Made by a program: the position numbers and the translations under genes. Under the pieces are notes generated by a model. It saw only the letters and a program-made list of their open reading frames with translations. It was not told the origin of the DNA and searched no databases. DNA of 29,628 nt from SHLJ01 sp041618535 (GTDB lineage Bacteria > Bacteroidota > Bacteroidia > Flavobacteriales > Flavobacteriaceae): assembly GCA_041618535.1 (NCBI GenBank), contig JBFKFP010000012.1, forward strand, positions 1-29,628. Direction: 5' to 3'. Shown in pieces: positions 1 to 6,861 of the stretch. Each line of letters opens with the position of its first letter. Position 1 is the stretch's first letter.

Positions 1-132
1 GTGATTGAAAAGGACGGTAAAGAGATCCTGATCCCGATGAACGATGAGTTTATTCAGAAGGTTGACAGGGATAATAAAATCATTGAGGTAGTCACCCCTG
101 AAGGCCTTATCGATCTTTACCTGGATCAGTAA
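1..132 (+). CDS. rimM: Ribosome maturation factor RimM, C-terminal end (partial)
   Basis: The window opens inside this gene; only the last 43 codons and the TAA stop are present. The visible peptide (containing IPMNDEFI, VDRDNKIIEV and the ending TPEGLIDLYLDQ) fits the C-terminal PRC-barrel of RimM, which binds ribosomal protein S19 and assists 30S subunit assembly and 16S rRNA processing. The VxTPEGLIDLY ending is characteristic of RimM in Bacteroidota. The N-terminal domain lies outside the window, so length and start cannot be judged. The stop overlaps by 7 bp, on the opposite strand, the end of the convergent deiminase-like gene. The assignment rests on a short fragment. Confidence 0.75.
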   Translation: MIEKDGKEILIPMNDEFIQKVDRDNKIIEVVTPEGLIDLYLDQ

Positions 133-1004
133 AGCCGCTTATGAGGCCTTGTCAAGCAGGTTGGTCCTCCACCCCCTTTTAAACTTATTTCGATCCCTTT
201 ATAGGTAAAGACTGTACATCCTTTTGACTCCAGCATCCCTTTTGTAATAGGGTTTCCATCCAGCATCAGGCAAACCCGGGGTTCTAATGCCAAAACGTTA
301 CATGCCATTGATTCAAATTCTGTTTCAGGTACATCAACGAGATCAAAACCGCGATTCAAAAGTTCGTTTCGAAATCGGATCGGTATCAAAGACGAATAAA
401 CCACTGCCAGGTTTTTATCAACCGGACTTAACACAGACATCAAATGAAACACGTCTTGTTTTCCTTTATAATGTGGCAAGTCCACAACTATCACAGTAAT
501 GCCACGAGGTTCAAGAAGGGCCTTCAATTGGGCAATTCCTGCTTCATTGGTTCTATAACTGTGGCCAACCGCAAGGGTTTCCTGATCTAGCCATGCAACA
601 TCTCCACCTTCCAAAGTCCCCGGCCACTCAATTGTCCCGAGTACATCAATGTTTACTGATTTAAAATACTCGGAATGTAAACCTGGTTCATGGACTCGGC
701 CGTCTTTTCCCATGTTACAAATTATTATTCCAAAATCGGTTACAATTGAGGCATCACGGCAATAAACAGAATCAATGGTTTCTCCTTCCGAGGACGGTAA
801 ATAATTTATTTGAACATGATGCGTGCTAAGATGCTTTTCAAATTCTGAATATTCGAGTAATGATTTGTTGAAATCAGGCTTTGATAAATAATTCAGATCC
901 TTCCACTGCTCATCAAGAACAGAATCCGACTGAAAGGCAGCCTGAGGTGATTTAAGAAATACAGAGTGAAGTTTTAAATACTCAGAATGCGATGTTTGAT
1001 TCAT
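126..1004 (-). CDS. DDAH/arginine deiminase-fold amidinohydrolase
   Basis: Protein of 292 aa of the guanidine-group-modifying superfamily (dimethylarginine dimethylaminohydrolase, arginine deiminase, amidinotransferase). Catalytic elements are visible in order: Asp in CRDAS (D84), EGGD (132-135), RTN (151-153), a probable catalytic His in DVFHLMSVLSPVD (H187), and the nucleophilic Cys near the C-terminus in GGGGPTCLTRP (C283). This layout (His in HxxSVLxPV, Cys in GxxxCLTRP) is closer to DDAH than to classical arginine deiminase. The exact guanidino substrate cannot be read from sequence. The start chosen is the ATG whose last two bases and following A form the TGA stop of the permease upstream (ATGA overlap), preceded by an AGAGAAAG stretch; in-frame starts further upstream lie inside the permease and are rejected. 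The overlap implies translational coupling with the permease, suggesting import or exchange of an arginine-like compound followed by hydrolysis. Confidence 0.8.
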   Translation of the reverse strand: MNQTSHSEYLKLHSVFLKSPQAAFQSDSVLDEQWKDLNYLSKPDFNKSLLEYSEFEKHLSTHHVQINYLPSSEGETIDSVYCRDASIVTDFGIIICNMGKDGRVHEPGLHSEYFKSVNIDVLGTIEWPGTLEGGDVAWLDQETLAVGHSYRTNEAGIAQLKALLEPRGITVIVVDLPHYKGKQDVFHLMSVLSPVDKNLAVVYSSLIPIRFRNELLNRGFDLVDVPETEFESMACNVLALEPRVCLMLDGNPITKGMLESKGCTVFTYKGIEISLKGGGGPTCLTRPHKRLY

Positions 1005-2308
1005 TGATTCTTTCTCTTGTTCCATAACATGACAATATAAAAAGGAATCCCTGCCATCAAGAGTATAAACCCGAAGAAGACCGTTTGAGATCCGGATCCA
1101 TAAATGGCCCACATTGAGAATAAGAATCCGAGACTACCCAGGATGAAGGTCTTCGCCCAGTTATCGATGTGTAATTTCTTACCGATAAGAATAATAATAT
1201 ATGAAGCCGAAACGAACAGGTAAGGAATGAGGGCTGTAAATACAACAATTTCTGCAACAAATTCAAATTGTTTGACCAAGCCTTCAGAAAAATTCATAAG
1301 CATCACTATACTGGTAAGAAAACTTCCGATAATAAGTCCCGATGCAGGCGCGCCGTTTTTATTTCGTTTACTGAAAATTCCTGGAAACAATCCATCATCC
1401 GAAGCCGCCAATGGGATTTGACCCGTAAATAAAATCCATCCGTTCAAACATCCAATGGCTGCAATGGCAATTCCTCCTGCAATGAGATATCCTCCAATTT
1501 CTCCAGCTACGAGTATTGCTGCATCTGCAAATGGTGAAGGTGATGAAGCCAAAACATCCATTGGAAGGACACCAAACAAGACAACTGTGCCGACGATATA
1601 TACCAGCGCTACGATCAAAGTTCCAATTACAGTGGCCTTTGGTACAGTCTTCTCCGGATCTTTTATATCTGCCGCGGGAACCGACGCCGATTCAACCCCC
1701 AGGAACGCATACAAGGTCAAGGCGGCAACAACAGGAAGTGTAGCGAAATGGCCCTTTGAACTCAGATTAAAAGCTGGAAAATTTTCCAATCGGAAAAAGA
1801 ACAATCCAACCAATACTACAAAAACAAGGGGCACCAGTTTTAGAATCGTAGTTATGATCTGTACTTTGCCAGACTCTTTGATGCCAAGCGTGTTGATCCA
1901 TGTGAACAACCAGATAAATGATAATCCTGTCGATATGGTATAAACAGGATTAACATCCAGAACAGGGAAGAAAAAACTTAAGGCCCCAACAATGGTAAAA
2001 GCCAGAGCTGCATTGCTTACCCAAATTGATATCCAATACCCCCAGGCAACCAAGAAGCCGATGAAATCACCAAAGCCGGCCCGGGAATAGGTATATGGTC
2101 CGCCGCTTTTATTTACGATAATCTTACTGAAATTGGCGAATATCTTGGCAAGGATCAACGCTCCTATTGCAGTAAACACCCATCCCAGCAGACTGATACT
2201 ACCATAACCTGCCAATACAGCAGGGAGCACAAAAATCCCGGCTCCAATCATATTACCGATAACAAACGAGGTGGAAGCCACCAATCCAATTTTCTTCGGT
2301 TTTGTCAT
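1001..2308 (-). CDS. APC-family amino acid permease, AdiC-like (basic amino acid/polyamine antiporter family)
   Basis: Integral membrane protein of 435 aa with about 12 hydrophobic segments, the length of the APA subgroup of APC transporters. Features shared with the arginine/agmatine antiporter AdiC can be seen: the GNMIGAGIFVLP stretch in TM1, KSGGPYTYSRAGFG, FLGVESASVPA in TM6, a SPSPFADAA segment, and LNGWILFTGQ followed by ASDDGLFPGIF, where the Trp sits at the position of the AdiC gating Trp. The likely role is exchange or uptake of a cationic amino acid or a decarboxylated or deiminated product across the inner membrane; the substrate is inferred from family and neighbour. The ATG at 2308 (MTKPKKIGLV) is preferred because AdiC-type proteins begin there; the upstream in-frame extension is low-complexity, not hydrophobic and would run into the divergent dehydrogenase start. 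It overlaps the downstream amidinohydrolase by 4 bp. Confidence 0.85.
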   Translation of the reverse strand: MTKPKKIGLVASTSFVIGNMIGAGIFVLPAVLAGYGSISLLGWVFTAIGALILAKIFANFSKIIVNKSGGPYTYSRAGFGDFIGFLVAWGYWISIWVSNAALAFTIVGALSFFFPVLDVNPVYTISTGLSFIWLFTWINTLGIKESGKVQIITTILKLVPLVFVVLVGLFFFRLENFPAFNLSSKGHFATLPVVAALTLYAFLGVESASVPAADIKDPEKTVPKATVIGTLIVALVYIVGTVVLFGVLPMDVLASSPSPFADAAILVAGEIGGYLIAGGIAIAAIGCLNGWILFTGQIPLAASDDGLFPGIFSKRNKNGAPASGLIIGSFLTSIVMLMNFSEGLVKQFEFVAEIVVFTALIPYLFVSASYIIILIGKKLHIDNWAKTFILGSLGFLFSMWAIYGSGSQTVFFGFILLMAGIPFYIVMLWNKRKNQ

Positions 2309-2442
2309 AGATCTTTTATTTAACTCATAAAAATATCGACTGGTGAACGTAGGAACTATATCGTGGAAGATACAATTAAAAAATTGATATAGAATTCCAT
2401 AACATTTATAATTAATTCGTTTCTCATTAGTGCTGCTTTGAC

Positions 2443-2450
2443 TAAATTTG
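2443..2450 (+). promoter_or_regulatory. Candidate -7 element (TAnnTTTG) for the glutaryl-CoA dehydrogenase-like gene
   Basis: TAAATTTG matches the Bacteroidota -7 consensus TAnnTTTG and ends 21 bp before the ATG at 2472. A GTTTC stretch about 19 bp upstream could serve as a degenerate -33 element. It lies in the 163-bp divergent region between the permease and dehydrogenase genes; no equally good match was seen on the other strand. Confidence 0.45.
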
Positions 2451-2471
2451 AACCGTTGAAAAATCATTCCC

Positions 2472-3650
2472 ATGAAACCAGATTTATTTGAATCACCGGA
2501 CTATTACCTCTTAGATGAACTCCTTACAGACGAGCACAAACTTGTCAGGGACGCTTCACGAGAATGGGTAAAAAGAGAGGTCTCACCAATTATCGAGGAA
2601 TACGCTCAAAGGGCTGAATTCCCGGAACAGATCATTCAGGGATTAGCCGAGATCGGTGCATTCGGACCCTATATTCCGGAGGAATATGGCGGAGCAGGCC
2701 TTGACCAGATATCATATGGCCTTATCATGCAGGAGATTGAGCGCGGCGACTCCGGAGTAAGAAGCACAGCCTCAGTTCAGTCTTCCCTGGTTATGTACCC
2801 GATCTGGAAATATGGAAACGAACAGCAACGTGAAAAATTCCTTCCAAGGCTGGCTTCAGGTGAGTGGATGGGTTGTTTCGGACTTACCGAACCCGATCAC
2901 GGATCAAATCCAGGGGGGATGACGACCAATTTCAAGGATATGGGTGATCATTACCTTCTGAATGGAGCTAAAATGTGGATCTCAAATGCACCCTTTGCCC
3001 AGGTGGCTGTGGTCTGGGCTAAAAATGAGGAAGGCCGGATTCACGGCTTGATTGTTGAACGTGGAATGGAGGGATTCTCAACCCCGGAAACACACAATAA
3101 ATGGTCCCTGCGCGCCAGTGCTACCGGAGAATTGATTTTTGATAATGTTAAAGTACCCAAAGATAACCTGCTCGAGGGCAAGTCGGGGTTAGGAGCTCCA
3201 CTTGGCTGCCTCGATTCGGCGCGATATGGGATTGCATGGGGAGCCATAGGAGCTGCAATGGACTGCTATGACACTGCTTTACGATACAGCAAAGAACGTC
3301 TTCAATTTGGAAAACCTATAGGGCAGTTCCAGCTTCAGCAAAAGAAATTGTCTGAGATGATCACAGAGATCACCAAGGCTCAATTACTGGCGTGGCGACT
3401 CGGGACTTTGAGAAACGAAGGCAGGGCCACCTCAGCACAGATTTCCATGGCGAAGCGGAACAATGTTGAAATGGCGATCAAAATCGCCAGGGAGGCCCGT
3501 CAGATCCTTGGGGGAATGGGAATTACCGGGGAATATTCCATCATGCGTCATATGATGAATCTCGAAAGTGTCATCACTTACGAGGGCACCCATGACATCC
3601 ATTTACTTATCACGGGATTTGACATCACCGGTTTGAATGCCTTTAAATAG
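2472..3650 (+). CDS. Acyl-CoA dehydrogenase, glutaryl-CoA dehydrogenase-like
   Basis: FAD-dependent acyl-CoA dehydrogenase of 392 aa, full length. It follows human glutaryl-CoA dehydrogenase closely along its length: SGVRSTASVQSSLVM (substrate-carboxylate-binding Arg, here R97), CFGLTEPDHGSNPGGM (flavin-binding loop), WSLRASATGELIFDNVKVP, SARYGIAWG, RNNVEMAIKIAR and the terminal TYEGTHDIHLLITG, with the catalytic base E371. Glutaryl-CoA dehydrogenase oxidises and decarboxylates glutaryl-CoA to crotonyl-CoA in lysine/tryptophan breakdown, passing electrons to ETF. The retained Arg and Glu support a dicarboxyl-CoA substrate, but related Bacteroidota proteins are often annotated only as acyl-CoA dehydrogenase. 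The downstream lipoprotein gene starts inside its last codons (14-bp overlap), so the two are probably co-transcribed. Confidence 0.88.
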   Translation: MKPDLFESPDYYLLDELLTDEHKLVRDASREWVKREVSPIIEEYAQRAEFPEQIIQGLAEIGAFGPYIPEEYGGAGLDQISYGLIMQEIERGDSGVRSTASVQSSLVMYPIWKYGNEQQREKFLPRLASGEWMGCFGLTEPDHGSNPGGMTTNFKDMGDHYLLNGAKMWISNAPFAQVAVVWAKNEEGRIHGLIVERGMEGFSTPETHNKWSLRASATGELIFDNVKVPKDNLLEGKSGLGAPLGCLDSARYGIAWGAIGAAMDCYDTALRYSKERLQFGKPIGQFQLQQKKLSEMITEITKAQLLAWRLGTLRNEGRATSAQISMAKRNNVEMAIKIAREARQILGGMGITGEYSIMRHMMNLESVITYEGTHDIHLLITGFDITGLNAFK

Positions 3651-4407
3651 GATTATATCTGAAATTCTTGACAGGGCCCGAATTTATGGAAACAGCTTAT
3701 ATTGGGGCCTGGCTGTTATTTTCATGCTGACAGCATGTAACTCTGATGATTCCTACGCTTATGATATAGAGGACATCACCGGAAATAATCCTAACCGTTC
3801 GGCAAAGGTCTTAAGTTTAGGTGACAGCTATACCATTGGTGAAGGTGTTTGCTCAGGTTGCGGATTTCCTTCCCAGTTAAAGCATCGATTGCTTAATGAG
3901 CTGGAGGGAATTAGTGTCATCAACCTTCAGTTGATAGCACAGACAGGCTGGACAACAACTGCCCTGCTCTCCGCCATAAATGATCAAAATCCTTCCGGCG
4001 ATTTCGATCTGGTCACCTTGCTGATCGGGGTTAATAATCAGTACCAGGGAGCACCTTTCTCGCTATATGAACTCCAATTCCCTGAATTGGTTGATATCGC
4101 GATTTCCAGAGCGAAGGGACGACCGGATAAGGTTATTGTACTTTCAATCCCTGATTATGCCTTCACCCCATTTGGCCAGAATGCTTTCAGCCCGGAAGCT
4201 ATCTCAGATGAAATCAATGCATATAATGCATTTGCACAGGCCTATTGCGAACAGAACAACATCAGCTTCCTGAACATTACCGACATAAGCAGGCAGGGGC
4301 TTGACAATCCTGACCTTGTGGCTTCCGACGGCCTTCATCCATCTGAAGCGGCTTATTCCCTTTTTGTTGATCGCCTCCTTCCCATTGCGGTTGAAAAAAT
4401 TCAGTAA
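3637..4407 (+). CDS. SGNH/GDSL-family hydrolase, predicted lipoprotein
   Basis: Protein of 256 aa. The N-terminal part has a basic segment, a hydrophobic stretch (WGLAVIFM) and the lipobox LTAC, with the lipidated Cys predicted at residue 34, so it is probably anchored in the cell envelope. The SGNH blocks follow: block I LSLGDSYTIGEG with the nucleophile S64, block II TGWTT, block III LIGVNN with the oxyanion-hole Asn (133/134), and block V SDGLHPSEAAY with D231 and H234. The family contains esterases, lipases, thioesterases and carbohydrate acetylesterases; the substrate is unknown. A CSGC pair (C72, C75) directly after block I may form a disulfide in the periplasm. The ATG lies within the dehydrogenase gene and no in-frame ATG, GTG or TTG between it and the signal sequence would preserve the lipoprotein signal. 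It is followed after 9 bp by the phosphoesterase. Confidence 0.85.
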   Translation: MPLNRIISEILDRARIYGNSLYWGLAVIFMLTACNSDDSYAYDIEDITGNNPNRSAKVLSLGDSYTIGEGVCSGCGFPSQLKHRLLNELEGISVINLQLIAQTGWTTTALLSAINDQNPSGDFDLVTLLIGVNNQYQGAPFSLYELQFPELVDIAISRAKGRPDKVIVLSIPDYAFTPFGQNAFSPEAISDEINAYNAFAQAYCEQNNISFLNITDISRQGLDNPDLVASDGLHPSEAAYSLFVDRLLPIAVEKIQ

Positions 4408-4412
4408 TTTAG
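4405..4412 (+). promoter_or_regulatory. TAATTTAG motif immediately before the phosphoesterase start
   Basis: TAATTTAG begins with the TAA stop of the SGNH gene and ends 4 bp before ATG 4417. The same 8-mer occurs before rseC and before the SDR gene. It differs from the -7 consensus TAnnTTTG at one base. If functional here it would give a leaderless or nearly leaderless transcript. Its overlap with a stop codon means it could be chance. Confidence 0.25.
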
Positions 4413-4416
4413 AAGA

Positions 4417-5322
4417 ATGCTGATTTTCTCCTCTAAAAAACGCTTAGACCGGGCTTACCGTGAAGCGAAAAGAATTGAATTTGACGATCGTTCAAAGTTC
4501 ATTCTTTTTAGCGACTGCCACAGGGGAGATAACAGCTTTGCCGACGATTTCGCCAACAACAGGAACATCTATTTTCATGCCCTGAAACATTATTTCAATA
4601 ACGGGTTCCAATATTGCGAATTAGGTGATGGTGATGAGCTTTGGGAGAATCTGTCGTTCAATTCCATCCTTGATGCCCATAAAAATGTCTATATGCTCCT
4701 GAAGGCTTTTCATGAAGAAAAGCGCCTTCATATGATCTGGGGAAATCACGATATGGTATATCGAAATCCAGAATATGTCAGCAAAATCCTTTCCACATAC
4801 TTCGATCCCAAATCAGGACAGGAAGTTGACCTGTTCTGCGACATCGAATATCATGAAGCCATTGTTCTGCAGCACCGAGAGAGCAGGCAGGAGATCTTTA
4901 TGGCACATGGGCATCAGGCCGACTGGTGGAATTATGTGTTCTGGAGATGGAGTAGGTTTTTAGTACGGATACTTTGGAAACCTCTCAATGTAATGGGAAT
5001 AGCAGACCCTACAAGCCCTGCCAAGAACTATAAGGAGTTGATCAAAGTTGAGAGGCGGATAAAGAAGTGGATCGTAGAAAACGACAATCGTCTTACCGTG
5101 GTTGGCCACACCCACCGACCCAGATTCCCGGAACCTGGTGATATCGCTTTTTTTAATGACGGGAGTTGTGTGCATCCAAGGAGTATAACGGGCATTGAGA
5201 TCGAAAACGGAACCATCTCTCTGATAAAATGGCAAATCGCCACCAGGGAAGATGGCCTGCTTCAAATTGTCAGGGTCCTTCTCGAAGGCCCGAACGATCT
5301 GAAGGATTATATCACAGAATGA
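4417..5322 (+). CDS. Calcineurin-like metallophosphoesterase, LpxH-like
   Basis: Protein of 301 aa with all metal-binding motifs of the dimetal phosphoesterase fold in order: SDCHRGD (D33, H35), LGDGDELWE (D71), WGNHDM (N110, H111), MAHGHQADWW (H164) and VVGHTHRP (H231, H233). The H-x2-G-D start, GNHD and GHTH ending resemble UDP-2,3-diacylglucosamine pyrophosphatase LpxH, the lipid A pathway enzyme. At about 300 aa it is longer than E. coli LpxH (240 aa), with an insert around residues 170-215 that includes an aromatic, basic stretch (NYVFWRWSRFLVRILWKPL) suited to membrane association. Whether it is the true LpxH or another phosphohydrolase is unresolved. TAATTTAG directly before the start overlaps the stop of the upstream gene. 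Confidence 0.82.
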   Translation: MLIFSSKKRLDRAYREAKRIEFDDRSKFILFSDCHRGDNSFADDFANNRNIYFHALKHYFNNGFQYCELGDGDELWENLSFNSILDAHKNVYMLLKAFHEEKRLHMIWGNHDMVYRNPEYVSKILSTYFDPKSGQEVDLFCDIEYHEAIVLQHRESRQEIFMAHGHQADWWNYVFWRWSRFLVRILWKPLNVMGIADPTSPAKNYKELIKVERRIKKWIVENDNRLTVVGHTHRPRFPEPGDIAFFNDGSCVHPRSITGIEIENGTISLIKWQIATREDGLLQIVRVLLEGPNDLKDYITE

Positions 5323-5400
5323 GCCAAATTTATCACGGCACATAGGCTATAACAATTTGAATCATAATATTTTAAACATTAAAAACCCATGATTTGGCAC

Positions 5401-5425
5401 TAAATAGACATTTTAGGCCTATTTA
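5401..5425. repeat. Short inverted repeat upstream of the rnf operon
   Basis: A perfect 7-bp inverted repeat, TAAATAG and CTATTTA, separated by 11 bp that include most of the palindrome TAGGCCTA (5414-5421). It lies in the 200-bp gap between the phosphoesterase and rseC, about 60 bp before the candidate promoter at 5483. It could be a weak terminator for the upstream genes or an operator for the rnf operon; there is no T-run to favour a terminator. Confidence 0.3.
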
Positions 5426-5482
5426 ACATCATTATTCCCTGTTAAACTGACATCGATCATAAAATCTACCCTGCGGAAATCT

Positions 5483-5490
5483 TAATTTAG
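5483..5490 (+). promoter_or_regulatory. Candidate -7 element for the rseC-rnf operon
   Basis: TAATTTAG lies 32 bp before the rseC ATG at 5523. It matches the Bacteroidota -7 consensus TAnnTTTG except for A in place of the third T. It would place transcription start near 5494 and give a leader of roughly 28 nt. No clear TTTG -33 element was found at the expected distance. Confidence 0.3.
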
Positions 5491-5522
5491 TCCATGATAA
5501 AGCAATTTAATCTGAAGATCCC

Positions 5523-5951
5523 ATGGATTCGTTGGTTTCATACAACAGCATTACACATACGGGAAGAGTTTCCAGAATATCTGGTAACTCTGTTTTTATT
5601 TCCCTGGATGATAATGTGCAATGCGAATCCTGCCAGGTAAAATCTGCCTGTGGGATGTCTGAGGCCAGAGTTAAAGAGATCGAGATCATCAATACCGAGG
5701 AGTCCTTCAGGCTAGATGAGAGCGTACATGTGGTAATTAAAAAGGATTCAGCCGTCAAAGCTGTTTTCTGGGCCTATATTTTCCCATTTATTCTGATGGT
5801 CGGTGTATTGCTGGTCGCATCTTTGTTTTTAACCGAATGGATAGCCGGCTTGCTGGCCCTGTTCATCCTGGTCCCATATTATTTGATTTTACGTAAAATG
5901 GACTCTTTTTTTAAGAGAAGTTTTAATATATCTGTGCTAAGACTGTTCTAA
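5523..5951 (+). CDS. rseC: SoxR-reducing system protein, RseC/MucC family
   Basis: Small membrane protein of 142 aa. The N-terminal half is a beta-rich domain with the family's Cys motif CESCQVKSACG (C34, C37, C43), followed by two predicted membrane spans (about 81-103 and 106-125) and a basic tail. RseC proteins accompany the Rsx/Rnf complex; in E. coli RseC contributes to keeping SoxR reduced together with RsxABCDGE. The three clustered Cys could bind an Fe-S cluster, which is inference. It is the first gene of the rnf operon and is separated from rnfB by one base, so it is almost certainly co-transcribed. The ATG at 5523 fits the family start; there is no strong Shine-Dalgarno sequence. 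Confidence 0.85.
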   Translation: MDSLVSYNSITHTGRVSRISGNSVFISLDDNVQCESCQVKSACGMSEARVKEIEIINTEESFRLDESVHVVIKKDSAVKAVFWAYIFPFILMVGVLLVASLFLTEWIAGLLALFILVPYYLILRKMDSFFKRSFNISVLRLF

Positions 5952-5952
5952 A

Positions 5953-6807
5953 ATGATTTTAACCATTCTAAATAGTACTATTATGCTCGCTTCCGTAGGA
6001 ACGGTGGCTGCTGTGGTGCTCTTCCTGGTTTCAAAGCGATTCTATGTGTATGAGAATCCATTGATCGAGGAGGTTGAAGACGTGCTTCCGGCCGCGAATT
6101 GCGGCGGATGCGGTTCCCCCGGATGTAAGGCATTTGCTGAAAAGTTGGTGAATTCGGATGATATTTCAGACTTGTTCTGCCCGGTTGGAGGAAACGAGGT
6201 GATGAAGCAGGTCTCCACCCTTATCGGAAAAGAAGTTGCCGAAAAGGACCCAACGGTGGCAGTCCTGCTCTGCCAGGGCAGTTGTGAGGTAAGGCCTAAA
6301 ACAACCCAGTTCCAGGGTCCGCAATCCTGTGCTATTACCTCTCTTGTTTATGGTGGTGAAACCGATTGCCAGTACGGATGCCTCGGATTTGCAGACTGTG
6401 TGGACGTTTGCGATTTTGATGCCATGTACATGAATGAAGAAACCGGTCTGCCCGTCATCATAACAGATAAATGTACTTCCTGCGGTGCCTGTGTCAAAGC
6501 CTGCCCTAGAGATATCATTGAAATGCGACCGCGAAACAAACGAGATCTCAAGATTTTTGTCGGTTGCCTTAACCAGGATAAGGCAGGAATAGCGAAGAAG
6601 GCATGTGAAGTGGCCTGTATTGGTTGTTCCAAGTGTGCCGATGTTTGCCAGAAAGATGCCGTTATCATGACAGACAACCTGGCATATATAGATCCTGCGG
6701 CTTGTACTTTGTGCAGAAAATGCGTTGCGGTGTGTCCTACCCACTCCATTATAGAAACCAATTTCCCACCTAAAAAAGTTAAAGTTCCGAAGCAAGAAGA
6801 GACCTGA
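5953..6807 (+). CDS. rnfB: Rnf complex subunit B (polyferredoxin)
   Basis: Iron-sulfur subunit of 284 aa that accepts electrons from ferredoxin in the Rnf complex. An N-terminal membrane anchor (about 5-27) is followed by the RnfB Fe-S domain with CGGCGSPGC (C50, C53, C58) and C76. Then come four ferredoxin-like Cys runs: C139/C143/C149/C153, C174/C177/C180/C184, C222/C225/C228/C232 and C251/C254/C257/C261. This long form, with more clusters than the 192-aa E. coli RsxB, matches RnfB of anaerobic Bacteroidota and Firmicutes. Extra Cys at 107, 111 and 126 lie between the first cluster and the ferredoxin modules. The gene comes second in the operon, in the BCDGEA order typical of Bacteroidota. 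Confidence 0.95.
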   Translation: MILTILNSTIMLASVGTVAAVVLFLVSKRFYVYENPLIEEVEDVLPAANCGGCGSPGCKAFAEKLVNSDDISDLFCPVGGNEVMKQVSTLIGKEVAEKDPTVAVLLCQGSCEVRPKTTQFQGPQSCAITSLVYGGETDCQYGCLGFADCVDVCDFDAMYMNEETGLPVIITDKCTSCGACVKACPRDIIEMRPRNKRDLKIFVGCLNQDKAGIAKKACEVACIGCSKCADVCQKDAVIMTDNLAYIDPAACTLCRKCVAVCPTHSIIETNFPPKKVKVPKQEET

Positions 6808-6861
6808 AAAATTAAATCAATCTACCTAAAAGTATAATCAAAACCCGAAAGTCAGTAGCAA

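Noticed and set aside
1455..1943. Open frame of 162 codons antisense to the permease
   Set aside because: It is antisense to a clear AdiC-like gene; the translation is rich in Ala, Thr and Pro, a typical shadow of a membrane protein gene, with no supported start signal.
2309..2473. N-terminal extension of the permease to 2473
   Set aside because: The added residues are not like any APC protein and would overlap the start of the divergent dehydrogenase; ATG 2308 matches the family start.
5494..5640. A 48-aa upstream frame (MIKQFNLKIPW...) overlapping the start of rseC
   Set aside because: It has no family resemblance and overlaps rseC in another frame. The ATG is more likely to lie at the transcription start given by TAATTTAG at 5483. 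A leader peptide is possible but unsupported.
6166..6795. Long open frames antisense to rnfB (up to 209 codons)
   Set aside because: They lie entirely opposite the strongly conserved rnfB, and the translations are low in recognisable motifs. The Cys-rich coding strand explains the absence of stops on the other strand.
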